Below, piece after piece: positions 25,566 through 35,286 of a stretch of DNA of 64,000 bases (position 1 is its first letter; each line of letters opens with the position of its first letter). The DNA is from Pseudomonadota bacterium (GTDB lineage Bacteria; Pseudomonadota; Alphaproteobacteria; Rhizobiales; Hyphomicrobiaceae), in NCBI GenBank assembly GCA_018242215.1, contig JAFECG010000019.1, positions 124,001 through 188,000 on the forward strand, read 5' to 3'. A program made the translations under genes and the position numbers. A model generated the notes under the pieces. It saw only the letters and a program-made list of their open reading frames with translations. It had not been told where the DNA came from and did not search any database.

Positions 25566-26544
25566 TCTCGATATCTCGACGTATCTCGCGCCAGTACTTT
25601 TCGCGCTCGCCTTCGCGGGCGCCGTGTTCGCATTTGCTTATCCCTATTTCTCGGATGACCGCCAGAAGGACAAGCGCATCGAAAGCGTCGCCGGTGCGCG
25701 GGCGCGCAGGCCCGGAAGCATGGCCGAAATTCAAAGCAGCCGCAGGAAATCGGTTGCGGAAACGCTCAAGGAGATCGAGGATCGCGAGAAAGCCAAAAAG
25801 ATTACGATGAGCCTTCGGCTTCTCAGGGCCGGATCGAAGAGAACGCCTCGGGATTTCTATATTGTAAGTGCGCTTCTGGGCGCGTTGCTCGCCTCGGTTT
25901 CCATGTTCATTCTTCATCTTCCCGCTGCGGCTGCAGTCGTCGCGGCGTTCGTCGGCGCAATCGGACTTCCGCGCTGGATTTTGAACAAGATGACAAGCCG
26001 GCGACAGCAGAAGTTTCTCGCGCAGCTTGCCAACGCGATCGACGTCATCGTTCGAGGCATCAAGTCGGGCCTTCCGCTCAACGAATGTCTGCAGGTCATT
26101 TCGCGCGAGAGCCCGGATCCGCTTGGCGCTGAATTTCGGGAGCTGGTCGAGCAACAGAAGCTCGGCGTTCCGCTTGCTGATGGTCTCGAACGCATGTGCG
26201 ATCGGCTCCCGCTTTCGGAGGTGCGATTCCTCACGATCGTCATCGCCATTCAACAGCAGGCCGGTGGCAACCTGTCGGAGGCACTCGGAAATCTCGCGGG
26301 CGTGCTTCGCGACCGGCATATGCTCGCTCTCAAAGTGAAGGCGCTATCGGCCGAAGCGAAGGCGTCGGCGATGGTTCTGGCATCGTTGCCGCCCGGCGTC
26401 ATGACAATGGTCTATCTGTCTTCACCACAATACATGAAGCCTCTTTTCACGACGACGGTCGGGCACTTCATGGTCGCTTTCGGCGCGATGTGGATGCTCA
26501 CCGGCGTTCTGATCATGAGGAAGATGATCAATTTCAAGTTCTAG
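25558..26544 (+). CDS. tadB: Pilus inner-membrane platform protein TadB
   Basis: A 328-residue TadB protein, one of the two membrane platform proteins of the Tad secretion system. It begins at the ATG inside the end of cpaF (eight-base overlap); a much longer frame from 25267 is antiregister with cpaF and not real. There is an N-terminal membrane helix, a cytoplasmic basic region, two further helices near residues 105-145, the T2SSF domain (LANAIDVIVRGIKSGLPLNE, QQQAGGNLSEALGNLAGVL) and C-terminal helices. It is coupled translationally to cpaF. Confidence 0.95.
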   Translation: MADLDISTYLAPVLFALAFAGAVFAFAYPYFSDDRQKDKRIESVAGARARRPGSMAEIQSSRRKSVAETLKEIEDREKAKKITMSLRLLRAGSKRTPRDFYIVSALLGALLASVSMFILHLPAAAAVVAAFVGAIGLPRWILNKMTSRRQQKFLAQLANAIDVIVRGIKSGLPLNECLQVISRESPDPLGAEFRELVEQQKLGVPLADGLERMCDRLPLSEVRFLTIVIAIQQQAGGNLSEALGNLAGVLRDRHMLALKVKALSAEAKASAMVLASLPPGVMTMVYLSSPQYMKPLFTTTVGHFMVAFGAMWMLTGVLIMRKMINFKF

Positions 26545-26577
26545 GATTTTCACGCAAGCGGGTACGGCAGCGCCACG

Positions 26578-27567
26578 ATGATGTCTTTCGTCGATACAGT
26601 GATGAATCCGGAATTCATTGCGACGAGTCTCGCCGCGATCTGCGTCTTTGCGACCGTTTTGACGGTCGCGCTGCCGATGCTGCAGCGCGATCAGATGAAC
26701 CGGCGCATGAAAGAGATGGCGATCGAGCGCAACAAGATGCGTTCGGCGCGGCTAGCTGAAATGACCTCCAAGGATCGGCAGCCGAGCGCGGGCAGCCGGC
26801 TTCGGTCAACGCCGAAGGGCTTCATGCAGCGGGTGGTGACCCAGCTGAGGCTTCGCGAGCGTTTCGACAACGAGGAACTGCGCGAAAACTTGAAGCGCGC
26901 AGGGCTTAGGGGGCAAGCCAACATCGTTGCCTTCATGTTTTTCCGCGTGGCTGCGCCCATTGCGATTTTCTTCTTCGCGGTCTTCTATCTCTTCGTTCTC
27001 TACGACAGCGGCTATCCGCCGATGGTCAACCTTCTGATCGCGCTAGGAGCAGGCTTTCTCGGCTTTTACGTGCCGAACATGTTCATCAGCAACCGCGTGC
27101 AGAAGCGACAGACGGCGATCAAGCAGGCATGGCCCGACGCGCTCGACATGCTGCTGATTTGCGTGCAGTCGGGCATGTCGGTCGAAGCGGGTTTTGCGAA
27201 AGTCGGCAAGGAAATCGTCAACCAGTCAATTGAACTCGCGGAAGAGATGACGTTGACGACGGCGGAACTTTCTTATCTGCAGGATCGTCGGCAAGCCTAT
27301 GAAAACCTTGCCAAGCGCACCGGGCTTCCTGGCGTCAAAGCAGTGACGACGGCGCTCGTTCAGGCAGAGCGTTATGGTACGCCCGTGGGGCAAGCGTTGC
27401 GAACAATGGCGAAAGAAAACCGCGAAATCCGGCAATCGGAAGCGGAGCGCAAGGCTGCGGCACTTCCTCCGAAGCTGACGGTCCCGATGATCGTCTTCTT
27501 CCTGCCGGTGCTCTTCATCGTCATTCTCGGCCCGGCCGTCATCAGCTATATGCAGATGAAGAAATAA
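26578..27567 (+). CDS. tadC: Pilus inner-membrane platform protein TadC
   Basis: A 329-residue TadC protein with the T2SSF domain. Membrane helices are near residues 15-37, 115-165 and 300-325. The cytoplasmic domain carries QAWPDALDMLLICVQSGMS, TTALVQAERYGTPVGQALRT and AERKAAALPPKLTVPMIVFF, the usual signature. It lies 33 bases after tadB and ends the plus-strand pilus operon; a strong terminator follows 44 bases after its stop. Confidence 0.95.
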   Translation: MMSFVDTVMNPEFIATSLAAICVFATVLTVALPMLQRDQMNRRMKEMAIERNKMRSARLAEMTSKDRQPSAGSRLRSTPKGFMQRVVTQLRLRERFDNEELRENLKRAGLRGQANIVAFMFFRVAAPIAIFFFAVFYLFVLYDSGYPPMVNLLIALGAGFLGFYVPNMFISNRVQKRQTAIKQAWPDALDMLLICVQSGMSVEAGFAKVGKEIVNQSIELAEEMTLTTAELSYLQDRRQAYENLAKRTGLPGVKAVTTALVQAERYGTPVGQALRTMAKENREIRQSEAERKAAALPPKLTVPMIVFFLPVLFIVILGPAVISYMQMKK

Positions 27568-27610
27568 ATCGAAGGTGCGCGCCTTCGAATATCGAAATCG
27601 GTGTTGCGTC

Positions 27611-27643
27611 GGCCCTGGCCAATTGATTGGCCGGGGCCTTTTT
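27611..27643 (+). terminator. Terminator of the cpa/tad operon
   Basis: A 12-bp stem (27611-27622 with 27627-27638, two internal mismatched bases, 4-base loop TTGA) rich in G and C is followed by TTTTT. It lies 44 bases after the tadC stop and in front of the converging TPR lipoprotein gene. Confidence 0.9.
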
Positions 27644-27732
27644 ATGCGCTAGCGGCGACGCTCGCACGAATACGCGTTCGCCCCTCCCTTTTCCCAAAGA
27701 GGAGGCGAGCAGACCAATTAAAGGGGACGGCG

Positions 27733-28710
27733 TCAGTGCACCAGCGGCGGCGCTTCGTCCGTCGTCGTCTGCCAGACGCCTTGGCTGACAGGAAGCGGCG
27801 AAGCATTGGCCGCTGTGTTCTGGACGGGGTAGGGCTGCGAGGCCGACGCACTGACGGAAGTCGATGTATTGCTCGCGAAGCTCCTGGCGTCCGGCATGGC
27901 CGTTCTGGGCTCGAGCTTGACCATCTGCCGCAAATAATTGGCATTGGCGGAGGCAATCTCGGGATTGAGGACGCCCGTGCCGATCGCCTTGGATTCATCG
28001 TAGCGACCCTGGAGGCCCAACACGAGAGCAAGGTTCTCGCGCACCTTCGGGGCGGCATTCGGCGACGCAAGTGCCTGGCGCAGAATGCCCTCGGCCTTCT
28101 TCGCGTCGCCGGTCATGGCGTAGGCCATGGCGAGATTGTTCATCACCGTCGGATTATCCGGCGAAAGCGTTAGTGCGCGCTCATAGAACGGGACGGCGTC
28201 GGCGTATTTGCCCTGCTTGGCCATCAGCGTCCCCCGTGCAGACACGACCCGCCAGTCCGGCTTCGTCGGATCGTCGGCGACGGTCAGCATCTGGTTGGCA
28301 ATGCCGAATTGATCCATTTCGAGCGCCAGACGACCGTACTCGCTGGCAAGCTTCTGATCGCTCCCGTGGATCAGAGCCGCCTGTTGCAGCACAGAGAGCG
28401 CCTTGCCCTTTTCTCCGAGCGCCTTCAGGTCCATCGCATAATTCAGGGCTGTCTGCAGGTCCGTCGGTTTCTTGGCGTATTCCTGCCCCCAATAGATCGT
28501 TGCTTTCTGCAACTCGGTCTGAGGAGATGCGGACGTGCTGTCGCTGGTCGCGCCCGTCGTCGTGTCGCTCGGTTTCATGGCGATGCTCGGCAGCAGGTCC
28601 GTCGATGCGGAGCAGGCTCCGAGAAGCAACGATGCGGTCAAAGACGCAACGGTTCCAAGGCGCGGGAGGCGCGGTGTTACTGATGAGCGATAGCGCTCAA
28701 GACGCGTCAT
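27733..28710 (-). CDS. TPR lipoprotein TadD-like
   Basis: A 325-residue tetratricopeptide protein facing the tad operon. The ATG at 28710 has GGAG in front; a TTG four codons upstream is less likely. A lipoprotein signal ends in ASLLLGACSAS, giving a lipidated cysteine near residue 32. The TPR units cover about residues 80-240, for example DLQTALNYAMDLKALGEKGK and KYADAVPFYERALTLSPDN. TadD is the outer-membrane pilotin of Flp pilus secretins, and position next to tadC supports this. The C-terminal 80 residues are serine-rich and low in complexity. Confidence 0.85.
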   Translation of the reverse strand: MTRLERYRSSVTPRLPRLGTVASLTASLLLGACSASTDLLPSIAMKPSDTTTGATSDSTSASPQTELQKATIYWGQEYAKKPTDLQTALNYAMDLKALGEKGKALSVLQQAALIHGSDQKLASEYGRLALEMDQFGIANQMLTVADDPTKPDWRVVSARGTLMAKQGKYADAVPFYERALTLSPDNPTVMNNLAMAYAMTGDAKKAEGILRQALASPNAAPKVRENLALVLGLQGRYDESKAIGTGVLNPEIASANANYLRQMVKLEPRTAMPDARSFASNTSTSVSASASQPYPVQNTAANASPLPVSQGVWQTTTDEAPPLVH

Positions 28711-28930
28711 GACAGTCTCCAATGGATTGATTCGCGATTCCCTGGCGAATCGAGGCGAGACGGTCAGTTTCTGGGGCAGGCGTCAACAAACGCTTAAGCT
28801 TTGCCGAAGACCTGTGATAGCTGCTGCAATCGGGCGAAATGGATGCGGGCGCACCCTGGCCTGCCCGACAGTATGCATCCAGGGCGCGATTTGGTTCAGT
28901 GGCTGCAACGGCAAGGAGAACGAGAAGCGC

Positions 28931-30352
28931 ATGGTCGAGACGACAGCCTGGTCCGCGGCGGACGCCTTCGCATTGGGGACCCCGGAGACGACCGATATTC
29001 CGATCCATTTCATCGAGTCGAATGGTTCCAGCGCGAAAGCCAAGCTCGGGGCGGCGGAGCAGACATGGCTCGCCGCGCAGAATTTTTCGGGGAGCGCAAA
29101 GCGCTCAGTTCTCATTCCGAACGCCGACGGTCGGATTGGCGCGGTTGCTTTCGGCATCGGCAACAGACTGCAGGGCGAGCCGAGCGGACCGTCGGAGCTC
29201 CTGACGGGCCTCCTTAGCCCGACCCTGCCAGCGGCCACGTACCGGATCGCCACGGAAATGACCCACCCACAGCTTGCCGCGCTCGCGTGGGGACTTGGGG
29301 CCTATTCCTTCTCGCGCTACCGGCATCAGGATACGAACGGCGGGCGGGCCAAACTGCGCCTGCCGGCCGAAAGCGCGGGCCACGTCGTCAATACGGCTGA
29401 AGCGATCTGGCTCGGGCGCGACCTGATCAACACCCCCGCGTCCGATATGGCTCCCGCCGATCTCGAAGCTGCTGCGCGCATCCTGGCAGATCGTCACGGC
29501 GCCGACATCTCGGTTGTGGTCGGAGACGACCTGCTGACGAAGAACTTTCCGCTCATTCATGCTGTCGGACGTGCGAGCCCGCGCGAGCCGCGTCTCATTG
29601 ACATGAGCTGGGGCCCGATGGGCGCACCGAAGATCACTCTCGTCGGCAAAGGCATCAGCTTCGACACCGGCGGTCTCGACATCAAGCCTGCCAGCGCCAT
29701 GCTCCTGATGAAGAAGGACATGGGTGGTGCGGCGACCGCGCTCGCGCTTGCACATATGATCATGGGACAGCGGCTGAACTGCAGGCTTCGTGTGGTGATA
29801 CCGACGGCGGAAAACGCCGTGGGCGGCGATGCCTTCCGTCCGGGCGATGTGTTGGCGAGCCGTCTCGGCCTCAATGTCGAAGTGGGCAATACCGATGCCG
29901 AGGGACGGCTGGTTCTGGCGGACGCGCTCGCGCTCGCGGACTCCGACGCTCCGGACAGCATCTTCGTTTTTGCAACGCTGACCGGCGCTGCGCGATCGGC
30001 TCTCGGTCCGGATCTTCCGGCCTTCTTCACGAACGACGATGCGCTCGCTCAGAGTTTACCGCCGCTCGCAGCGTCGATCGGCGATCCTCTGTGGCATATG
30101 CCGCTATGGGAAGGTTACCGACGTAATCTCGACAGCGACATCGCGGACATCAACAACGTCTGGGAATCGCCGTTTGCAGGTGCCATTACAGCAGCGCTGT
30201 TTCTGAAACGGTTCGTCAGCAAGGCTCGCCGTTTCGCACACTTCGATTTATACGGCTGGCGTCCTGCCGCGCGACCGCTTGGTCCGAAGGGTGGTGAGCC
30301 GCAGACGGCGAGGGCGGTCATGGAATATTTGAGGCGAGAGCTGACGTCGTGA
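28931..30352 (+). CDS. M17 family leucyl aminopeptidase
   Basis: A 473-residue cytosolic M17 aminopeptidase that releases N-terminal amino acids and uses two divalent metals. The metal and active-site blocks are complete: VGKGISFDTGGLDIKPASAM, MKKDMGGAATALALA and the signature NTDAEGRLVLADALAL. The start ATG at 28931 follows AAGGAG at a long spacing; upstream codons of the open frame show no similarity. The final GTGA is shared with the start of the NlpC/P60 gene, so peptide turnover and cell-wall hydrolysis are translationally coupled, an arrangement common in the order. Confidence 0.95.
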   Translation: MVETTAWSAADAFALGTPETTDIPIHFIESNGSSAKAKLGAAEQTWLAAQNFSGSAKRSVLIPNADGRIGAVAFGIGNRLQGEPSGPSELLTGLLSPTLPAATYRIATEMTHPQLAALAWGLGAYSFSRYRHQDTNGGRAKLRLPAESAGHVVNTAEAIWLGRDLINTPASDMAPADLEAAARILADRHGADISVVVGDDLLTKNFPLIHAVGRASPREPRLIDMSWGPMGAPKITLVGKGISFDTGGLDIKPASAMLLMKKDMGGAATALALAHMIMGQRLNCRLRVVIPTAENAVGGDAFRPGDVLASRLGLNVEVGNTDAEGRLVLADALALADSDAPDSIFVFATLTGAARSALGPDLPAFFTNDDALAQSLPPLAASIGDPLWHMPLWEGYRRNLDSDIADINNVWESPFAGAITAALFLKRFVSKARRFAHFDLYGWRPAARPLGPKGGEPQTARAVMEYLRRELTS

Positions 30353-31242
30353 CTGCTGGAGTCTCGCAACGGCCGGCCGGCGCGCTCGATCCGCGGCGGA
30401 ATGCATTTCGTCCGGATCTTGCCGCAGCTTCGCTCGAAGGCGTTGTCCGCGCCGACCGCTATGCTACGGGCGAGCCGGGCTTTGTCGTTCGCGCGACGGC
30501 GCCGCTGAGGAAAATTCCCGATCCGTCGCGCGGCTTGGAGACGGAAGTCCTCTTCGGCGAAAGCCTGACGATTTTCGACGAGGCAAATGGTTGGAGTTGG
30601 GTGCAGCTCGCGTCCGATGGATATGTCGGCTACGTCCCGTCAGATGCGATCCGACGCGGTATCCTGCACCCGACCCATCGCATTCAGACACTTGGGACCT
30701 TTCTCTACAGCGCGCCCGATATCAAGTCGCCACCGATCATGCATCTGCCACTGAACGCGGTGATTACGGCGCGTTCAGGAGACGACCGATTTCTCGAACT
30801 CGAAGGTGGCGGCTTCGTTTTCGCGCGTCATGCGGTGCCGCGTGACCGCTTCGCGCGTGATTTCGTCGAGATCGCCGAGCGTTTCATCGGAACGCCTTAT
30901 CTTTGGGGCGGCCGCACACGCATCGGCATCGATTGCTCCGGACTTGTGCAGACGTCGCTCAATGCTGCGGGACTATTCGCGCCGCGCGACAGCGACATGC
31001 AGCAGGGGGAGCTTGGCGACAATTTGCTCGTCGCAGACGATCTCGAGGGCTTGGTGCGTGGAGATCTCGTGTTCTGGAAGGGTCACGTCGGCATCATGAT
31101 CGACGGTGTGCTGATGGTGCACGCCAACGCCGCGCATATGCTGACGGCAGTCGAGCCGTTGCCGGAAGCCATGCAGAGGATCGCGAGGTCCGGCAGCCAC
31201 ATCTCCGGGATCAAGCGCATGTCGAACTATGTAGCAGCCTGA
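30349..31242 (+). CDS. NlpC/P60 family peptidoglycan endopeptidase with SH3 domains
   Basis: A 297-residue NlpC/P60 cysteine peptidase with two bacterial SH3-like regions before it (about residues 40-105 and 110-160). The catalytic cysteine is in IGIDCSGLVQTSLNAAG, the histidine in WKGHVGIMIDGV, and the third polar residue in HANAAHMLT. The YLWGGRT block precedes the cysteine as in dipeptidyl-peptidase VI types. There is no signal peptide, so it may recycle cell-wall peptides in the cytoplasm with the aminopeptidase whose stop codon it overlaps (GTGA). Confidence 0.94.
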   Translation: MTAGVSQRPAGALDPRRNAFRPDLAAASLEGVVRADRYATGEPGFVVRATAPLRKIPDPSRGLETEVLFGESLTIFDEANGWSWVQLASDGYVGYVPSDAIRRGILHPTHRIQTLGTFLYSAPDIKSPPIMHLPLNAVITARSGDDRFLELEGGGFVFARHAVPRDRFARDFVEIAERFIGTPYLWGGRTRIGIDCSGLVQTSLNAAGLFAPRDSDMQQGELGDNLLVADDLEGLVRGDLVFWKGHVGIMIDGVLMVHANAAHMLTAVEPLPEAMQRIARSGSHISGIKRMSNYVAA

Positions 31243-31266
31243 TCGCGAACGTGTGCATTTATCCGT

Positions 31267-31716
31267 TCATCGGCGGTAGGGCAGATAGCGATGCATCCGC
31301 CATTCCTCGGAAGGCGCTATCGGAGCAAGTCTGTGCTCGCCGCGCCAATCGCGGTCTAGCTCGAGCGAGACGCGCATCGCGATGGCGACGAGCTCTTCCG
31401 TCATCGCGTTGAATTTCAAAATTTTCTCGACGCGACCTGCTTCGATCGCGCGAAGGAGCTTTAAAAAGAGGCCGAAATCCTCAATGGCTCGATCTTCAAA
31501 TGTCTGGTCCGCCAATCTGATGCTGAATTTCTGGTCGGCCTTGACGATCAGCTCGAAAGGGCATGTGTCCGGGAAAAACGGCATGACGACCATCCGCCAA
31601 TAGTGCGGGGATGCGATGACCTCGACGGCGGCACACTCGCGGGTATTGGTGATATGAGTCTCGATCTCGATCAGTGTCTGTTCGAGGCGGTCGCGGAAGA
31701 CGTCGTCGGGGAGCAT
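31267..31716 (-). CDS. Hypothetical protein, about 150 residues
   Basis: A 149-residue protein I do not recognise. It is soluble, with an acidic N-terminal half (DRLEQTLIEIETHITNTREC), an aromatic segment (SPHYWRMVVMPFFPDTCPFE) and a helical middle (FGLFLKLLRAIEAGRVEKIL). Codon usage resembles neighbouring genes and the start is a clear ATG. It lies 76 bases downstream of the GST gene on the same strand and converges with the NlpC/P60 gene. No motif for catalysis is visible. Confidence 0.6.
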   Translation of the reverse strand: MLPDDVFRDRLEQTLIEIETHITNTRECAAVEVIASPHYWRMVVMPFFPDTCPFELIVKADQKFSIRLADQTFEDRAIEDFGLFLKLLRAIEAGRVEKILKFNAMTEELVAIAMRVSLELDRDWRGEHRLAPIAPSEEWRMHRYLPYRR

Positions 31717-31792
31717 TGCGAAGATCTCGCGCCAGCGATTCGGAGGATCTCAAGAATAGCCGATCCTCCGACCGCGGAAAGGAGATCCGACG

Positions 31793-32428
31793 TCAGGTTG
31801 CCCGCATGCGGATCAGTTCCTCGTCCTTGGCCAACGCGCTCTTGAAGGCGGGACGGCTCGTCATTCGCTCGATATAGCTCGAGAATTCCGGTTTTTCGGG
31901 CAGAAGCTTGAACATCGTGAGATATCTGACGGCGGAGCCGAGGACAACGTCGGCAGCGGAGAACCGGTCGCCGAGAATGTAGGGCCCGACTTTCAAAGCA
32001 CCGGCCAGCGCATTCACGGTGTCGTCGTAGCTTCCATAGCAGAGTGCAGAGGCCGGAAGGCCAGCGGGCGTGTTGCGGGCCTTGTCCATGACGGCGGGTT
32101 CGAGCGCAGCATGATTGAAGACGATCCAGCGGAGATAGGTGCCGCGGGCGGGCTCGTTCAGGTCGGGTGCGAGCTTTGCTTCCGGGAACAGGTCGGCGAG
32201 GAAGATCGCGATCGCTCCGACTTCCGTGACAGGCGTGCCGTCGGCCGTGACGGTCGGGAGCTTGCCCATCGGGGTGATGGCGAGAAAGGCAGCGGTCTTG
32301 TGCTCGCCCTTCTTCATGTCGAGCACTTTGAGATCGTGTGGGGGCGAGCCCAGTTCCTCGAAGAGCCAGCGGATCGTGAATGAGCGTGTCTGCGGCGCGT
32401 GGTAGTGGACGAGCTTCGGTGTTGCCAT
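31793..32428 (-). CDS. Glutathione S-transferase family protein
   Basis: A 211-residue GST. The thioredoxin-like N-terminal domain (residues 1-80) has the start KLVHYHAPQTRSFTIRWLFE and the cis-proline block PMGKLPTVTADG followed by VTEVGAIAIFLAD. The all-helical C-terminal domain has GPYILGDRFSAADVVLGSAV, the hydrophobic staple motif. The ATG at 32428 has GAGGAG upstream; a TTG two codons before is less likely. It follows the yej operon on the same strand with a 13-base gap, but a functional link is not obvious. Confidence 0.93.
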   Translation of the reverse strand: MATPKLVHYHAPQTRSFTIRWLFEELGSPPHDLKVLDMKKGEHKTAAFLAITPMGKLPTVTADGTPVTEVGAIAIFLADLFPEAKLAPDLNEPARGTYLRWIVFNHAALEPAVMDKARNTPAGLPASALCYGSYDDTVNALAGALKVGPYILGDRFSAADVVLGSAVRYLTMFKLLPEKPEFSSYIERMTSRPAFKSALAKDEELIRMRAT

Positions 32429-32441
32429 GAACAATCTCCTC

Positions 32442-34073
32442 TTAGCTCGCGAGCGCTCCCCTGTGAGCGACTTTGATGTCGAAGGCTGCCGCGAGCAGGG
32501 CTTTCGTATATTCGTCTTTTGGCCTTTCGAATATGTCGCGCGCCGGCCCTTCTTCGACGACCTTGCCGTTTTTCATTACGATGACGTAGTTGCAAAGGGC
32601 GCGCACGACCTTCAGGTCATGACTGATGAAGAGGTATGCGAGCCCGTGCTTCGCCTGCAGGCCGCGCAGGAGATCGACGATCTGGGCCTGAACGCTCATG
32701 TCGAGGGCGCTTGTCGGTTCGTCGAGCATGACAAACTTTGGCTGCAGGACCATGGCGCGGGCAATCGCGATGCGCTGACGCTGGCCCCCCGAGAATTCAT
32801 GCGGATAGCGATCCTGTGACGCCGGGTCCAGTCCGACCTCTCTCAGCTCTGAACTGACACGTTCGCGGCGCTGGTCTTCGTCGAGCTCCGGATTTTGAAT
32901 CAGAAGGCCTTCTTCGATGATCTGGCCGACGGTCAGGCGCGGCGACAGTGAGCCGTAAGGGTCCTGGAAAACGATCTGCATTTCCTTTCGCAACGGGCGC
33001 ATCTGCTTGTTCGTCAGTGCGTCGATGCGTTTGCCGACATAGGCGATCGGGCCTTGCGAAGAAATGAGGCGCAGGATGGCGAGACCCAGGGTCGTTTTAC
33101 CGGACCCCGATTCCCCGACGACGCCAAGTGTTTCGCCGGCGCGGAGCTTCATCGACAGACCGTCGACTGCTTTCACGTAATCGACCGTTCGCTGCAGCCA
33201 CCCCTTTTTGATCGGAAACCAGACCTTGAGATCATCGGTCTCGACGACGACGGGCTTTGACGGATCGGTAGCAGGCGGCATGCCCTTCGGTTCGGCTTCG
33301 AGCAGGTGGCGCGTGTAAGGGTGTTTCGGCTCGGTGAAAATCTGCTCCGTTTTTCCTGTCTCGACGATCTCGCCGTCGCGCATGACATAGACGCGTTCCG
33401 CCATGCGGCGGACGATGCCGAGATCATGGGTGATGAGCAGCATGGCCATGCCCATCTCTTTCTGGAGAGATTTCAGAAGCTCGAGAATCTGAGCCTGGAT
33501 CGTCACGTCGAGGGCCGTCGTCGGCTCATCGGCAATGAGAAGATCAGGCTTGTTCGCGAGCGCGATGGCGATCATAACGCGCTGACGCTGACCGCCGGAA
33601 AGCTCGTGCGGATAGGCGCCGAGCCGTTTCTCGGGCTCGCGAATGCCGACTTTCGTCAATAGTTCGATGACGCGGACGCGCGTCTTCTCGTCGGACAGTG
33701 ACTGATGCAACTTGATGATTTCGCCGACTTGCTTCTCGATGGTGTGAAGCGGATTAAGGGTCGTCATCGGCTCCTGAAAAATGATCGAGATGCGCTTGCC
33801 GCGAATGTTGCGCAGCTCGGTGCCGTTCATTTTGAGGATGTCTTTGCCTTCGAACAGGATCTCGCCCGTCGGATGGGAGGCCGAATTCGGAAGGAGGCGC
33901 AGGATCGACATCGCGGAGACGGTTTTCCCCGACCCCGATTCACCGACAAGCGCGACCGTTTCGCTCTTCCCGATGTCGAACGAGACGCCTTTTACGACGC
34001 GGACGAGGTTCGCGCCGTCGCCGAAAGCGACAGAGAGATTGCGGACGTCGACGAGGGGCATCTTGGCGGTCAT
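32442..34073 (-). CDS. yejF: ABC transporter double ATP-binding protein YejF
   Basis: A 543-residue protein with two ABC ATPase domains in tandem, as in YejF of the microcin C/peptide importer. Domain 1 (about 1-265) has Walker A GESGSGKT, signature [13 protein letters not shown] and Walker [11 protein letters not shown]. Domain 2 (about 280-535) has a second [21 protein letters not shown] and FVMLDEPTS. The oligopeptide transporter extension [14 protein letters not shown] follows domain 1. The start shares one base with the yejE stop (TGATG). It closes the operon yejA1-yejA2-yejB-yejE-yejF. Confidence 0.96.
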   Translation of the reverse strand: MTAKMPLVDVRNLSVAFGDGANLVRVVKGVSFDIGKSETVALVGESGSGKTVSAMSILRLLPNSASHPTGEILFEGKDILKMNGTELRNIRGKRISIIFQEPMTTLNPLHTIEKQVGEIIKLHQSLSDEKTRVRVIELLTKVGIREPEKRLGAYPHELSGGQRQRVMIAIALANKPDLLIADEPTTALDVTIQAQILELLKSLQKEMGMAMLLITHDLGIVRRMAERVYVMRDGEIVETGKTEQIFTEPKHPYTRHLLEAEPKGMPPATDPSKPVVVETDDLKVWFPIKKGWLQRTVDYVKAVDGLSMKLRAGETLGVVGESGSGKTTLGLAILRLISSQGPIAYVGKRIDALTNKQMRPLRKEMQIVFQDPYGSLSPRLTVGQIIEEGLLIQNPELDEDQRRERVSSELREVGLDPASQDRYPHEFSGGQRQRIAIARAMVLQPKFVMLDEPTSALDMSVQAQIVDLLRGLQAKHGLAYLFISHDLKVVRALCNYVIVMKNGKVVEEGPARDIFERPKDEYTKALLAAAFDIKVAHRGALAS

Positions 34074-35284
34074 CAGCTCTTACCCCTGAAGGATTTCCGC
34101 GGATCGAGCGCATCGCGTACGGCTTCACCCATGAAGATCGCGAGCGATAGGATGATCGACACGGCGATGAAGCCCGAGATGCCGAGCCAGGGTGCCTCGA
34201 GGTGCTTCTTGCCTTGAAGCAACAGTTCGCCGAGCGACGGAGATCCCGGCGGCATTCCGAGCCCCAGGAAGTCGAGCGCCGTCAAAGCGGCGATGCCGCC
34301 CGACAGCTTGAAGGGCAGGAACGTTACGGTCGCGACCATCGCATTCGGCAGAAGATGCTTAAACATGATCTGCCAGTCGGACAGTCCGAGCGCGCGGGCG
34401 GCGCGAACGTATTCGAGGTTCCGGCCGCGGAGGAACTCGGCGCGGACGAGGCCGACGAGGGATGTCCACGAGAAGATCATCAGGATGCCGAGCAGTGTCC
34501 AGAAGCCCGGGACGAAGAGAGACGACAGAATCAGCAGCACGAAGAGTTCGGGAATCGAGTTCCAGATTTCGAGCAGGCGCTGGAAGATCAAGTCGATGCG
34601 GCCGCCGAAGTAGCCCTGTACGGCGCCTGCCAGAATGCCGACGGCGGACGAGACGATCGTCAGGATCAGGCCGAAAAGAACGGAAATGCGGAAGCCGTAA
34701 ATGATGCGGGCGACAACGTCGCGGCCCTGATCGTCGAGGCCAAGCCAGTTGGTATTGCCCCATTCATTGTAGCGCGCGAGCTGATCGGCCGGGGCGTCGC
34801 AGAGTTTCAGCGACGATGCCCATGGGGGGGGTGCGGGATAGCCAAGACACACACCATTGTCGCCGATGCGGCCGGGATAATCCTTGTTGATGGTCGAATA
34901 GGAGTAACGGATCGGCGGCCACAGCATCCAGCCATTGGCGTTGATCTCGTTCTGGATGTCGGGCGTGCGATAATCGGTGATGGCGAGGAAGCCGCCGAAC
35001 TTGTCTTCCGGATAATCAACGAGAACGGGAAACAGGATCTCGCCCTTGTAGCTGACGATCAGCGGACGATCGTTGGCGACAAACTCGGCGAAAAGGGAGA
35101 CGACAAATAAAACCGAAAACAGGAGGAACGAACGATAGCCGATCTTGTGCGCCTTGAATCGCTCCCAGCGGCGGCGATTGACGGGCGACAAATGGAAAAA
35201 GCGGCGGCGGAAACGCTGAAGCCGGGACTTCGGCGGCATTGCCGTGGGGGCGACCTCGGATGCGCGCTCGGTTCGCTGATCCAT
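34073..35284 (-). CDS. yejE: Peptide ABC transporter permease YejE
   Basis: A 403-residue inner-membrane permease of the oligopeptide/microcin C class. A basic cytoplasmic N-terminus leads to a first membrane helix (SFLLFSVLFVVSLFAEFVA), a periplasmic region of about 120 residues with YEJ-specific sequence (DNGVCLGYPAPPPWASSL), then five helices. The EAA loop is EYVRAARALGLSDWQIMFKH. The ATG at 35284 has GAGGTG at the right distance; a GTG at 35290 overlaps the yejB stop. It pairs with YejB to form the channel. Confidence 0.95.
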   Translation of the reverse strand: MDQRTERASEVAPTAMPPKSRLQRFRRRFFHLSPVNRRRWERFKAHKIGYRSFLLFSVLFVVSLFAEFVANDRPLIVSYKGEILFPVLVDYPEDKFGGFLAITDYRTPDIQNEINANGWMLWPPIRYSYSTINKDYPGRIGDNGVCLGYPAPPPWASSLKLCDAPADQLARYNEWGNTNWLGLDDQGRDVVARIIYGFRISVLFGLILTIVSSAVGILAGAVQGYFGGRIDLIFQRLLEIWNSIPELFVLLILSSLFVPGFWTLLGILMIFSWTSLVGLVRAEFLRGRNLEYVRAARALGLSDWQIMFKHLLPNAMVATVTFLPFKLSGGIAALTALDFLGLGMPPGSPSLGELLLQGKKHLEAPWLGISGFIAVSIILSLAIFMGEAVRDALDPRKSFRGKS

Positions 35285-35286
35285 CC

